From Akkermansia muciniphila (GTDB lineage: Bacteria; Verrucomicrobiota; Verrucomicrobiia; Verrucomicrobiales; Akkermansiaceae): a DNA stretch of 64,000 nt. The DNA is taken from contig NZ_PJKB01000001.1 of the NCBI RefSeq assembly GCF_002884975.1, forward strand, positions 1,405,561 to 1,469,560, given 5' to 3'. The position numbers and the translations under genes are program-made. Positions 33,187-42,578 of the stretch are shown piece after piece. The first letter of the stretch is position 1; each line of letters begins with the position of its first letter. The notes below the pieces were generated by a model, which searched no databases, had not been told where the DNA came from, and was given only the letters and a program-made list of their open reading frames with translations.

Positions 33187-35943
33187 ATGAAGAGCGCAGC
33201 ACATCACCAGGGACTTTCTGAACAGCAGGTTCTGGAAAACCGGACCAAATACGGAGTCAACATCCTGACGCCCCCGGAAAAGGAACCCCTGTGGAAGCAG
33301 TTCCTGGAAAAATTCTCAGACCCCATCATCAAGATTCTGCTGGTTGCCCTGTTCCTGTCCGTAGGCGTGGCCTGCTACCAGTTCCTCACCGGAGCGGAAC
33401 CGGCCAGCGTCTTTCTGGAACCCGTGGGCATTCTGGTAGCCATCCTGCTGGCCACCTGCGTGGGCTTCGCCTTTGAGGTGAGCGCCAACAAAAAATTTGA
33501 AATCCTGAACCAGGTCAATGACGACACCATGGTCCAGGTGATCCGCGGCGGCAACATTTGCGAACTGCCCCGCCGCGACGTGGTGGTGGGAGACATCGTC
33601 ATCCTGAATACCGGGGAGGAAGTCCCGGCGGACGGTGTGCTGCTGGAAGCCGTTTCCCTCCAGGTGAACGAGTCCACGCTGACGGGGGAACCCCTCATCG
33701 GCAAAACCACGGTGGAGGCGGAATTCAAGAAGGACGCCACCTACCCCTCCAACCACGTCCTGAAGGGAACTACCGTGGTGGACGGCCACGGCATCATGGA
33801 AGTGACTTCCGTAGGGGACAGGACGGAATACGGCAAGGTTTATGAAGGCTCCCAGATTGACAACAAGGTGCAGACGCCCCTCAACCGCCAGCTTTCCCGG
33901 CTGGGCGACCTCATCACCTGGGCCAGCTACGCCATTGCTGCCCTCATCATCATCGGGCGCCTTACCCTGTACTTCTCCCATCTGTCCGGCCCCGTGGAAT
34001 GGCTGAGCGCGGGAACCTACATTCTGAACACGCTGATGATTGCCGTGACCGTCATCGTGGTCACGGTCCCGGAAGGGCTGCCGATGAGCGTCACCCTGAG
34101 CCTGGCCCTGAGCATGAAGAGCATGCTGGCCAACAACAACCTGGTGCGCAAGATGCACGCCTGCGAAACCATGGGGGCCGCCACCGTCATCTGCACGGAC
34201 AAGACGGGCACCCTGACGCGCAACCAGATGAACGTATACAAGGCGGATTTCTACGGCCTGGGGAATGCCGCCCCGGCGGACAACGAGCTGGGCGACCTGA
34301 TCCGGGAGGGCATTTCCGTGAACTCCACCGCCTTTCTGGATTATGCGGATCCGGACCACATCAAGGCCTTGGGCAATCCCACGGAAGGGGCGCTGCTGCT
34401 GTGGCTGCATGGGCAGGGCGTGAATTACCTGGACCTGCGGGAAAACGCCCGCGTGCTGGAACAGCTCACCTTTTCCACGGAACGCAAGTACATGGCTACC
34501 GTGGTGGAATCCCCCCTGCTGGGCAAAAAGGTTCTTTACGTAAAGGGCGCACCGGAAATCGTGCTGGGCCTCTGCTCCACCGTCCTGACTCCGGAAGGCC
34601 GGGTGCCCGCCGCAGACATGCGCCCCGCCATTGAAGAACGGCTGCTGGCCTACCAGAACCAGGCCATGCGCACGCTGGGCTTCGCGTACCGCATCCTGGA
34701 TGATGACGCCCCGGTGTTTGAGGACGGCCGCGTCATCCGCACGGACCTGGTTTACCTGGGTATAGCCGCCATTTCAGACCCCGTCCGGGATGACGTGCCC
34801 CAAGCCGTGAAGGACTGCATGGACGCGGGCATCAGCATTAAGATCGTCACCGGAGACACGCCCGGCACCGCGCGGGAAATAGGCCGCCAGATCGGCCTGT
34901 GGACGGAGGCGGACACGCCGGACCGCCTGATGACGGGCGTGGAGTTTGAACAGACGCCGGACGAAGAACTGCTGGACCGCGTGATGGACCTGAAAATTAT
35001 GTGCCGCGCCAGGCCCATGGACAAGGAACGCCTGGTGAAGCTGCTCCAGAAGAAGGACCAGGTGGTGGCCGTCACCGGGGACGGAACGAACGACGCCCCG
35101 GCCCTGAACGCCGCGCAGGTGGGCCTTTCCATGGGAGACGGCACCACCGTAGCCAAGGAGGCCAGCGCCATCACCATTCTGGACAACTCCTTCATGAGCA
35201 TTTCCCGCGCCGTCATGTGGGGGCGCTCCCTGTACCGGAACATCCAGCGCTTCATCGTCTTCCAGATGACCATCAACGTGGCGGCCTGCCTCATCGTGCT
35301 CATCGGCGCGTTCCTGGGCACGGAATCCCCCCTCACGGTCACGCAGATGCTCTGGGTGAACCTCATCATGGATACCTTCGCCGCGCTGGCCCTGGCCTCC
35401 CTCCCGCCGGACGAACGCGTGATGCAGGACCCGCCGCGCAAGACCACGGACCATATCATCACCCGCCCCATGGGCCGGAATATCCTGGGCGTGGGCATCC
35501 TGTTCGTGGCCTTCCTGTTCGGCCTGCTCCAGTACTTCAAGCATGCGGACATCACCAGCCTGACGCAGTTCAGCCTCAGCGGCTACTTCGGCAGCTACCT
35601 GGATTTCTCCTCACCGGAACATGAACTGACGGGCTATGAACTCTCCCTGTTCTTCACCATCTTTGTTCTCCTCCAATTCTGGAATATGTTCAATGCCAAG
35701 GCCTTTAATACGCACCAGAGCGCCTTTGCCCGAATGGGGGCCAGCATCGGGGGATTCGGGCTGGTGGCCCTGCTCATCCTGGCCGGGCAGTACCTCATCG
35801 TCACCTTCGGCGGCAAGATGTTCAACGTGGTGCCGCTGAGCTGGACAGACTGGGGCATCATCTTTGCCGGCACCTCCCTCGTCCTGTGGATCGGGGAGCT
35901 GGTGCGCGCCTTCACGCCGGACAAATCCCCCAGCCGTCCGTAA
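33187..35943 (+). CDS. PMCA-type Ca2+-transporting P-type ATPase
   Basis: 918 residues. P-ATPase motifs: actuator TLTGEP, phosphorylation site ICTDKTGTLTRNQM, nucleotide domain KGAPEIV, hinge VTGDGTNDAPALNAAQVGLSMG. The membrane Ca2+ site motif VTVPEGLPMSVTLSLA in helix 4 and VNLIMDTFAALALAS in helix 6 fit P2B pumps (plasma-membrane Ca2+ ATPases). The N-terminus NRTKYGVNILTPPEKEPLWKQF is the usual cation-ATPase N-domain. Expected to export Ca2+ from the cytoplasm. Followed by the RND operon on the same strand after a gap of 108 bp. Confidence 0.92.
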   Translation: MKSAAHHQGLSEQQVLENRTKYGVNILTPPEKEPLWKQFLEKFSDPIIKILLVALFLSVGVACYQFLTGAEPASVFLEPVGILVAILLATCVGFAFEVSANKKFEILNQVNDDTMVQVIRGGNICELPRRDVVVGDIVILNTGEEVPADGVLLEAVSLQVNESTLTGEPLIGKTTVEAEFKKDATYPSNHVLKGTTVVDGHGIMEVTSVGDRTEYGKVYEGSQIDNKVQTPLNRQLSRLGDLITWASYAIAALIIIGRLTLYFSHLSGPVEWLSAGTYILNTLMIAVTVIVVTVPEGLPMSVTLSLALSMKSMLANNNLVRKMHACETMGAATVICTDKTGTLTRNQMNVYKADFYGLGNAAPADNELGDLIREGISVNSTAFLDYADPDHIKALGNPTEGALLLWLHGQGVNYLDLRENARVLEQLTFSTERKYMATVVESPLLGKKVLYVKGAPEIVLGLCSTVLTPEGRVPAADMRPAIEERLLAYQNQAMRTLGFAYRILDDDAPVFEDGRVIRTDLVYLGIAAISDPVRDDVPQAVKDCMDAGISIKIVTGDTPGTAREIGRQIGLWTEADTPDRLMTGVEFEQTPDEELLDRVMDLKIMCRARPMDKERLVKLLQKKDQVVAVTGDGTNDAPALNAAQVGLSMGDGTTVAKEASAITILDNSFMSISRAVMWGRSLYRNIQRFIVFQMTINVAACLIVLIGAFLGTESPLTVTQMLWVNLIMDTFAALALASLPPDERVMQDPPRKTTDHIITRPMGRNILGVGILFVAFLFGLLQYFKHADITSLTQFSLSGYFGSYLDFSSPEHELTGYELSLFFTIFVLLQFWNMFNAKAFNTHQSAFARMGASIGGFGLVALLILAGQYLIVTFGGKMFNVVPLSWTDWGIIFAGTSLVLWIGELVRAFTPDKSPSRP

Positions 35944-36008
35944 GCCTTCCGGACAGCTCATGCGGGGGAATACGCCTGCATGACACGGACGGCGCTGCCG
36001 CCCGGAAA

Positions 36009-36030
36009 GCCTTCTTTCAACAAAGGAGGC
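36009..36030 (+). promoter_or_regulatory. Hairpin sequestering a GGAGG ribosome-binding site
   Basis: GCCTTCTTT (36009-36017), loop CAAC, AAAGGAGGC (36022-36030): a nine-pair stem with one G-U pair. The right arm contains the only Shine-Dalgarno-like sequence upstream of the RND adaptor gene. Confidence 0.55.
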
Positions 36031-36033
36031 CGC

Positions 36034-36068
36034 AGGCGTGTCATTGACAGCATGGACTTGACACGCCT
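36034..36068 (+). promoter_or_regulatory. Ten-base inverted repeat across the adaptor start codon
   Basis: AGGCGTGTCA (36034-36043) and TGACACGCCT (36059-36068) are exact reverse complements separated by 15 bp that contain the ATG at 36052. It could be a repressor operator or an mRNA hairpin that buries the start. Confidence 0.6.
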
Positions 36069-37209
36069 GACGGGCTCTATCTCCGGCTCCGCCGTTCTCC
36101 TCTTCCTGTTCTCCCTCCTTTTCTCCGGGTGCAAAAAGACGGAACAGGTCCCGCATGAAACGCCCACGCTTATTTATGAACAGCCGGTTACGATGGATAT
36201 ACCGGTCAAGGGAAGCTGGGTGGGCCATCTGGACGGAGTGGACAACGCCGCCATCCTTCCCCAGGTAACGGGCTACCTGCTGACGCAGAATTACACTAAC
36301 GGAGCCCTGGTGAAGAAGGGGGAGGTGCTCTTCCGCATTGACGATTCCACCTTCAAGGACCAGGCAGCCAGAGCCAAGGCAACCCTGGAACAGGCGCAGG
36401 CCCAGCTCCAGCAGTTGAATTACGACTTGGAGATTTACAAGCCCCTGGCCGCGGAGAACGCCATTTCCAAGCAGAAGTATGAGGATACGCGCCTGTCCGC
36501 CATCGCCGCGCAGGCGCAGGTGCAGCAGGCCACCGCCGCCCTGGCGCTGGCGGAGAAGAATCTTTCCTATACGGTGCTTTACTCCCCCTTTGACGGAATC
36601 GCCGGCATTTCCAAGACGAATATAGGCGATCTGGTCAGCCCGGAGAGCGGCCCCCTGGCCGTCGTCTCCTCCGTCAATCCCATCCGCGTCAATTTTGCCG
36701 TCACCCAGCAGGAATGGATCCAGCAGGCAGGCAAGAACGGGGATGAAGGCGTTCAGACGGGCAGCAAGCTGGACATTACGCTGAAGGACGGCACCAAGTA
36801 CCCGGAACAGGCCACCGTGGTAGCCATTGACCGGGCATTCAACCCCCAGACAGGCACCATCCGCGTGCAGGCGGACCTTCCCAACGGGAATTACCTGCTG
36901 CGCCCCGGCATGTTCATCACCGCCACGGCAAAGCTGGCTACCGTCAAGAACGCGCTGACCGTTCCGTCCAAGGCTCTTCTTTCCACCCAGGGCCGCTTTT
37001 TCGTCATCGCGCTGGATGAGCGCGACCATCCTTCCATCATCCCCGTACAGGCCGGAACACAGGTAGGGGAGCGCCAGCAGGTCATTCCGCTTAAACCGGA
37101 TTCCCTCACCCCGCAGAGCAAGGTGGTGGTGGATGGCCTTCTCCAGGCGGAAATGGCCTCCAGAAATCCGGCCGCACACCTGAAGGCAGTCCCCGCCAGC
37201 AACCCGTAA
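36052..37209 (+). CDS. RND efflux periplasmic adaptor lipoprotein (AcrA/MexA-like)
   Basis: 385 residues from ATG 36052. The signal peptide ends in a lipobox (FLFSLLFSGCKK). Then come a barrel-sandwich strand (LPQVTGYLLTQNYTNGALVKKGEVLFRID), a hairpin coiled coil (AKATLEQAQAQLQQLNYDLEIYKPLAAENAISKQ), a lipoyl return (YSPFDGIAGISKTNIGDLV) and the membrane-proximal domain. It links the inner-membrane pump to an outer-membrane channel; no TolC homologue is present here. The frame stays open upstream to an ATG at 35980, but that N-terminus is not signal-like. Inverted repeats overlap the start. The pump gene begins 12 bp after the stop. Confidence 0.9.
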   Translation: MDLTRLTGSISGSAVLLFLFSLLFSGCKKTEQVPHETPTLIYEQPVTMDIPVKGSWVGHLDGVDNAAILPQVTGYLLTQNYTNGALVKKGEVLFRIDDSTFKDQAARAKATLEQAQAQLQQLNYDLEIYKPLAAENAISKQKYEDTRLSAIAAQAQVQQATAALALAEKNLSYTVLYSPFDGIAGISKTNIGDLVSPESGPLAVVSSVNPIRVNFAVTQQEWIQQAGKNGDEGVQTGSKLDITLKDGTKYPEQATVVAIDRAFNPQTGTIRVQADLPNGNYLLRPGMFITATAKLATVKNALTVPSKALLSTQGRFFVIALDERDHPSIIPVQAGTQVGERQQVIPLKPDSLTPQSKVVVDGLLQAEMASRNPAAHLKAVPASNP

Positions 37210-37221
37210 GCTCCTCTCCCC

Positions 37222-40200
37222 ATGGCTGATTTCTTCATTAAGCGCCCCATCCTCTCCATCTGCCTCTCCATCATCCTCGTGCTGCTGGGGAGCTTCGCCA
37301 TTCTGCGGCTCCCCATTTCCGAGTATCCGGACATCATCCCGCCCTCCATCCAGGTAACGGCCACCTATCCGGGGGCGGACTGCGAGACGGTGGTCAAATC
37401 CATCGCCTCCCCCATTGAACAGCAGATGTCCGGCGTGGACGGGATGTCCTACATGACTTCCGTCAATACCAACAACGGGCAGATGAGCATGATGATCCTC
37501 TTTGAGATCGGCACGGAGGCGAACATGGACCAGGTGCTTTCCTACCTGCGCTACGGGCAGGCCACCTCCCAGCTTCCGCCGGAAGTGAGCGAGCTGGGCG
37601 TCTCCCTGCGCAAAACCAGCGGACTGCCCGCCCTGGTCCTCAGCTTTTATTCCCCCCAGGGAACCTACGACGGCCTCTGGCTGGCGAATTACGCCTACAT
37701 CAATATGGTGGACGCCATCAAACGCGTGCCCGGCGTGGGTGACGTGCAGGTGTTCGGAGCCGGCCGTTATGCCATGCGCATCTGGCTGAATCCGGAAAAG
37801 ATGGCGGCCCTGAACATTACGGCCCGTGACGTGATGCTGGCCGTACAGGCCCAGAACGCCGTAAATCCGGCGGGCAAGATAGGCGCGCAGCCCGCTCCGC
37901 CGGACCAGCAGCTTTCCTTTACCGTGAAGGCTCCCGGGCGCCTGAGCAGCGTGAAGGAGTTTGAAAACATTGTAGTGCGCGGACAGGGCAGCTCCATCGT
38001 GCGGGTAAGTGACGTCGCCCGCGTGGAACTGGGATCGGAAACATACAGTCTCAGTTCTTCCGTGAACGGCATGCCTGCCGCCTCCATCGGCATTTATGAA
38101 GCGCCCGGAGGGAATGCCCTCCAGATGGTGGACAATATCAAGACCCTGCTGGAAAAAAGCAATTTGCCTCCGGGAATGGACTATCTGGTGTCCCTGGATT
38201 CCACCCTGGCCGTCCGCGCAGGCATTGACGACATCGTCAACACGCTGGTCACGGCCCTGGGCCTTGTGGTGCTGGTGGTGTTCATCTTCCTGCAAGGCTG
38301 GCGCGGCACGCTGATTCCGGCCTTTGCCGTTCCGGTCTCCATCATCGGCGCCTTCATTGCCTTCCCGTTCTTCGGATTCTCCATCAACACCATCTGCCTG
38401 ATGGGGCTGGTGCTGGCCATCGGCCTGGTGGTGGATGACGCCATCGTGGTGGTGGAGGCGGTGAAGAACCATATTTCCCACGGGGAAAAGCCCATGCAGG
38501 CCACCATCGCCGCCATGAGGGAGGTTTCCGGCCCCGTGGTGAGCACGGCCCTGGTCATCGCCTGCGTGTTCGTTCCCACCATGCTGCTGCCCGGCGTCAC
38601 GGGCAAACTGTTTGAGCAGTTTGCCGTCACCATCGGCACGGCCATCCTCATTTCCGCCTTCTGCGCGCTGTCCCTCAGCCCCACCCTGTCCGCCGGGCTG
38701 CTGAAATCAGGCAAATCCGACACCATCCCCCTGCTGGGGCCGTTATTCAAGGCCTTCAACAACGGCTTCGGCAAAGCGCGGGACTGGTACGTGAACGCCT
38801 GCGAGTGGCTTATCCGCCGCATGTGGCTTTCCATCCTGCTGCTGGCCGCCATGACGGCAGCGCTCTTCCCCCTGGCCAAGCTCATTCCCACGGGCTTCCT
38901 TCCCAATGAAGACCAGGGCTACCTGTTCGGGGGCGTGGAAATGCCGGACAATACCTCCCTGAACGTCACGGAGGCCACAGCCGCGCGAATCGAACGGATT
39001 ATCCGGGAGAACCCCGGCGTGGAGGTGGTCACCACCGTGAACGGCTTCAACCTGATCAGCTCCGTCCAGAGTTCCTCCAACTCCTTCTTCTTCATTTCCC
39101 TGAAACCGTGGTCCGAACGGAAGGCTCCCGGAATGACGGCGGACGGCATCGCCGCCAGCTTGAAGAGCAAGCTGAACGCGGAGGTTTCCTCCGGCATGGC
39201 GTATGTAGTTCCCCCGCCGCCCCTGCCGGGCGTGGGCACGTCCGGGGACGTCACCTTCCTGCTGGAAGACCGCCAGGGCATCGGCGAGAAATTCCTGGCC
39301 GCCAATACGGCCAAATTCATCGCGGCCGCCGAGAAACGGCCTGAAATCGCGGGCATCAGCAATTTCATGTCTCCGTCCAACCTTCAGTACAATCTGAACG
39401 TGAACACGGAACAGGCTACCCTCCAGAACATGGACGTGGATGAGATTTACGCGACCATCCAGGCGTACATGGGGAGCACCTTCCTGAACAACTTCAACAT
39501 TTACGGCCAGGAATGGCAGGTGTACATGCAGGCGGACGCCCCGTACCGGAACAACATCGACAAGCTTTCCATGTTTTACGTGCGCAACAATGACGGGGAT
39601 CCGGTCCCGCTGGATTCCGTCATCAACGTCACGCACGGCTGGGCTCCGGAATTCCTGATCCGCCAGAACATGTTCAACAGCTCCCAGCTTAACGTCACCC
39701 CGGCGCCCGGCTATTCCTCCGGGCAGGTGATGAACGCGCTGGAGGAAGTCTTTGCCCAGACCATGCCGGCAGCCATGGGGTATGACTATTCCGGCATGAG
39801 CTACCAGGAACAACAGGCGCAGAAGGGAATCACCATCGGCATGATCTTCATTGCCTCCGCCGTGTTCGTCTTCCTGATCCTGGCCTCCCTGTATGAAAGC
39901 TGGTCTCTCCCCGTGGCCATCTTCATGACCGCTCCCATCGCCATCCTGGGCGCTTTCCTGGCCCTGTGGATATTCGGGCTGGACCTGAACATTTACTCGG
40001 AAATCGGCCTCATCGTGCTGATTGCGCTGGCGGCTAAGAATGCCATCCTCATCGTGGAATTTGCCGTGCTGGAACTCCGGCAGGGCACGGACCTGCTCAC
40101 GGCCACGCTGGACGCGGCCAGAATCCGCCTGCGCCCCATCCTGATGACCTGCTTTGCCTTCATCATGGGCTGCCTTCCGCTGGCCCTGGCTACGGGTGCG

Positions 40201-40383
40201 GGAGCGGCGGCGCGGCGGGTGGTGGGCGTGGGGGTGATCGGCGGGATGATCACGGCCGTCTTCATCGGCGTATTCTTCATCCCCTCCTTCTTCTACCTGA
40301 TCGCCAAGCTGGCCAAGCTGGATAAGAAAGCGGCGCGGAAGCTCCAGGAACAGGCGCAGAGCGCAACCGCTCCGGCAAAATAA
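37222..40383 (+). CDS. RND efflux pump, HAE1 family (AcrB/MexF-like)
   Basis: 1053 residues, standard for hydrophobe/amphiphile RND pumps. The N-terminus FFIKRPILSICLSIILVLLG, the porter-domain repeat structure, GLVLAIGLVVDDAIVVVEAV (helix 4 proton-relay Asp pair), IPTGFLPNEDQGYLFGGVEMPDN, SEIGLIVLIALAAKNAILIVEF and the C-terminal RLRPILMTCFAFIMG match the family. It exports hydrophobic drugs, bile acids or detergents using the proton gradient, with the adaptor encoded 12 bp upstream. For a gut organism bile-acid export is plausible (inference). No regulator gene adjoins. Confidence 0.95.
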   Translation: MADFFIKRPILSICLSIILVLLGSFAILRLPISEYPDIIPPSIQVTATYPGADCETVVKSIASPIEQQMSGVDGMSYMTSVNTNNGQMSMMILFEIGTEANMDQVLSYLRYGQATSQLPPEVSELGVSLRKTSGLPALVLSFYSPQGTYDGLWLANYAYINMVDAIKRVPGVGDVQVFGAGRYAMRIWLNPEKMAALNITARDVMLAVQAQNAVNPAGKIGAQPAPPDQQLSFTVKAPGRLSSVKEFENIVVRGQGSSIVRVSDVARVELGSETYSLSSSVNGMPAASIGIYEAPGGNALQMVDNIKTLLEKSNLPPGMDYLVSLDSTLAVRAGIDDIVNTLVTALGLVVLVVFIFLQGWRGTLIPAFAVPVSIIGAFIAFPFFGFSINTICLMGLVLAIGLVVDDAIVVVEAVKNHISHGEKPMQATIAAMREVSGPVVSTALVIACVFVPTMLLPGVTGKLFEQFAVTIGTAILISAFCALSLSPTLSAGLLKSGKSDTIPLLGPLFKAFNNGFGKARDWYVNACEWLIRRMWLSILLLAAMTAALFPLAKLIPTGFLPNEDQGYLFGGVEMPDNTSLNVTEATAARIERIIRENPGVEVVTTVNGFNLISSVQSSSNSFFFISLKPWSERKAPGMTADGIAASLKSKLNAEVSSGMAYVVPPPPLPGVGTSGDVTFLLEDRQGIGEKFLAANTAKFIAAAEKRPEIAGISNFMSPSNLQYNLNVNTEQATLQNMDVDEIYATIQAYMGSTFLNNFNIYGQEWQVYMQADAPYRNNIDKLSMFYVRNNDGDPVPLDSVINVTHGWAPEFLIRQNMFNSSQLNVTPAPGYSSGQVMNALEEVFAQTMPAAMGYDYSGMSYQEQQAQKGITIGMIFIASAVFVFLILASLYESWSLPVAIFMTAPIAILGAFLALWIFGLDLNIYSEIGLIVLIALAAKNAILIVEFAVLELRQGTDLLTATLDAARIRLRPILMTCFAFIMGCLPLALATGAGAAARRVVGVGVIGGMITAVFIGVFFIPSFFYLIAKLAKLDKKAARKLQEQAQSATAPAK

Positions 40384-40425
40384 CCACCGCACCCGGAACG
40401 GGAAATCCTGCGACCGCCCTCCTGC

Positions 40426-41808
40426 CTACATCCAGAATATCCACGCCCAGAAGGCCTTGACGAAGATGAGCACTGCATCAATCAGCAGCCCCACCTTGAC
40501 CATGGTCATCTGGGGGAATTTCCCCGTGGCATAAGCCAGGGCGTTGGGCGGCGTGGATACCGGGAGCATGAAGGCGCAGGACGCGCCTATGCCTACCAGA
40601 AGCACCAGCGGCGTGGCGGACATTCCCATGGCGGCAGCCACCGTCACCATCAGGGGAGCCACCAGGGCCGCGCTGGCCGTATTGGAGCAGAATTCCGTCA
40701 GTGACGAGATGAAGACACTGATGATGAGCAGAATGACAAGGGGGTTCTGCCCCATGGCAATGGAAGATACCTGGTCCGCAAGAAATCCCGCCGCGCCTGT
40801 CTGGACGAGGATGCTGCTGAGCGTGATGCCGCCGCCGAACAGCAGCAGAACGCCCCAGTCCGTGTTTTTGGCAATGCCGCCCCAGTTGATGACTCCGCAC
40901 AGGGGCAGCAGCACCGCGGCGCACAGCGCAATGAGCGTATCCATGGCCGGAATGCCGCCCAGCGCGGCGGAAAGGAAGCTGCTGCACATCCAGCTCCCGG
41001 CTACCAGCACGAACAAAACCAGAACGCGCACCTGCCTGGCATTCAGCCGGCTCCCCTGCTCATTGCCTTCTTCCGGGGTCATGTCCACATGCAGGCCCAG
41101 CCGCGGCCGGAAGAACAGGTACATCAGGAAGAAAACGACTACCCCGAATACCAGGACAATCGGCATGGCAATCCGGAACCATTCCGCAAATCCCATGCCG
41201 AGCTCATGCGCCGCAATGGCATTGGGAGGGGAGCCCACCAGCGTCCCCATGCCGCCAATGGAAGCGCTGTACGCCACTCCCAGCACGGCAAAAGGGGCCG
41301 TGGTCTTGAGTTTTTCCGGCGGAACGCGGTCCAGCAGGCCGATCACGAGGGGGAGCATCATGGCCGCCGTGGCCGTGTTGGACATCCACATGGAGAGGAA
41401 GGCCGTAGCCAGGAAGATCAGCACCAGCGCCATGCCCAGGCTTCCCTTGGCCATTTGAAGGATTTTCCCCGCCAGCCAGATGTCAATTTTCTGTTCATGA
41501 AGGGCTCCGGCCATGGCAAAGCCGCCGAAGAACAGGAAAATGGTGGGATCAGCAAAGCCCGCCAGCGCCCTGGCTCCCGGAAGAATGCCCATGAACATGG
41601 CGAGCACCGGCACCAGCAGGGCGGTTACGGTCACGTGCAGGGCCTCCGTCAGCCACAGAATGCCGATGAAGGTGAGTATGGCCAGCCCCCTGGCTACTTC
41701 CGGCTCCACGGGGAGCCACTTGAGCATGGCCAGGAAAAGGAGCACGTCACACGCAATGATGATGTAATTGCGGTGCCCCTTGGCGGTGTCTGTGGTACGA
41801 TGGCGCAT
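40426..41808 (-). CDS. DASS-family sodium:dicarboxylate/sulfate symporter
   Basis: 460 residues with 11-12 hydrophobic segments. ILWLTEALHVTVTALLVP, LFFGGFAMAGALHEQKI, SMWMSNTATAAMMLPLV and the second-half counterpart SLTEFCSNTASAALVAPLM are the paired SNT motifs of the divalent anion:Na+ symporter fold; MLPVSTPPNALAYATGKF is a further DASS signature. Probable substrates are C4-dicarboxylates such as succinate, which would suit a propionate producer (inference). The start at ATG 41808 (MRHRTT) is chosen because the upstream in-frame extension is Arg-rich and unlike the family. Convergent with the RND pump. Confidence 0.9.
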   Translation of the reverse strand: MRHRTTDTAKGHRNYIIIACDVLLFLAMLKWLPVEPEVARGLAILTFIGILWLTEALHVTVTALLVPVLAMFMGILPGARALAGFADPTIFLFFGGFAMAGALHEQKIDIWLAGKILQMAKGSLGMALVLIFLATAFLSMWMSNTATAAMMLPLVIGLLDRVPPEKLKTTAPFAVLGVAYSASIGGMGTLVGSPPNAIAAHELGMGFAEWFRIAMPIVLVFGVVVFFLMYLFFRPRLGLHVDMTPEEGNEQGSRLNARQVRVLVLFVLVAGSWMCSSFLSAALGGIPAMDTLIALCAAVLLPLCGVINWGGIAKNTDWGVLLLFGGGITLSSILVQTGAAGFLADQVSSIAMGQNPLVILLIISVFISSLTEFCSNTASAALVAPLMVTVAAAMGMSATPLVLLVGIGASCAFMLPVSTPPNALAYATGKFPQMTMVKVGLLIDAVLIFVKAFWAWIFWM

Positions 41809-42026
41809 ATCTGAAAAAAACAAGATGGTGTTATTCCTTTTTGTACGCCTCCGGGGGTCAGAGTCAATATCATTCCGGAAGAACCCAGAAGAAGCCCCCT
41901 TCACGGGTCATGAACCAGGGAGAAAGGGCGCCGTTCAGAACCCGGGCCATACCTTCCCGGCGTGGGAGGAAAAGTTCCTCCGTCCCTGCCCTTGATCCTT
42001 TTGAAGGCAGGAGGGTTCCGGGCATG
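41809..42026. other. Gene-free stretch upstream of the DASS transporter
   Basis: No convincing coding sequence on either strand: the short open frames are Arg/Pro-rich with no start context. With the terminator and 3' UTR region to 42108 it forms a 300-bp gap. It should contain the transporter promoter; no boxes are clear. Confidence 0.5.
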
Positions 42027-42057
42027 CAAAAAGCCGCCGCGTGTTTGCGCGGCGGCT
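42027..42057 (-). terminator. Intrinsic terminator of the Lys/Ala-rich basic protein gene
   Basis: A nine-pair perfect stem (42033-42041 with 42048-42056) followed, on the minus strand, by a T run (42032-42028). It lies 52 bp beyond the gene's stop. Confidence 0.85.
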
Positions 42058-42108
42058 TGTGAAAACTGTTTGATTGACGCACGGAGGGGGAGACCTCCGC
42101 CCAGGCAA

Positions 42109-42381
42109 TTATTCAGCGGCGGGTTCGGCGGCCTTCTTGGCAGCCGGCTTTTTGGCGGGGGCCTTCTTGGCTGCGGGAGCCTTGGTTTCAGCCTTCTTGG
42201 CGGGGGCCTTGGCCGCGGTCTTTTTGGCGGGAGCTTCCTTGGCGGCAGGCTTGGCGTCCTTGGCAACGGGAACGGCCAGACGAATAGGCGTATTGGAATT
42301 CAACTTGGACTGTTCCTTCTTACGCTTGATGTATTCAACACGTCTGCGGCGCTTGGTGACTTTGCGGATTTGCTGTCCCAT
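42109..42381 (-). CDS. Small histone H1-like Lys/Ala/Pro-rich basic protein
   Basis: 90 residues. The N-terminal ~27 residues are strongly basic and non-repetitive (MGQQIRKVTKRRRRVEYIKR). The remainder is a low-complexity KAPAKK/AAKKAPAKK tail, as in bacterial histone H1-like (Hc1/AlgP-type) proteins. It probably binds nucleic acid, either nucleoid DNA or ribosomal RNA. Proteins with a similar MGQ+basic head occur in Verrucomicrobiota and Planctomycetes as far as I recall; not searched. It has its own terminator and appears monocistronic. Confidence 0.75.
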   Translation of the reverse strand: MGQQIRKVTKRRRRVEYIKRKKEQSKLNSNTPIRLAVPVAKDAKPAAKEAPAKKTAAKAPAKKAETKAPAAKKAPAKKPAAKKAAEPAAE

Positions 42382-42578
42382 AGTGATAATTGCTATGATA
42401 TTTACTAATTCTTAAGAGCTCCATGTGGCACATGGGCGTGGATACAACTACCAACCCCGCATGCCATACGCAAGCACAAAGCGTTATTAAGGCACAGAAA
42501 GACATCGGCACTCCCCGCTTTTCCCAACCGGGTCCCGGAAAACGGAACGGGGGAGCCAGCGCAGAGCGGGGCGGCATT

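Noticed and set aside
35611..38481. Minus-strand open frame of 956 codons opposite the Ca2+ ATPase and RND genes
   Set aside because: Antisense shadow of two strongly conserved genes; no recognisable motif.
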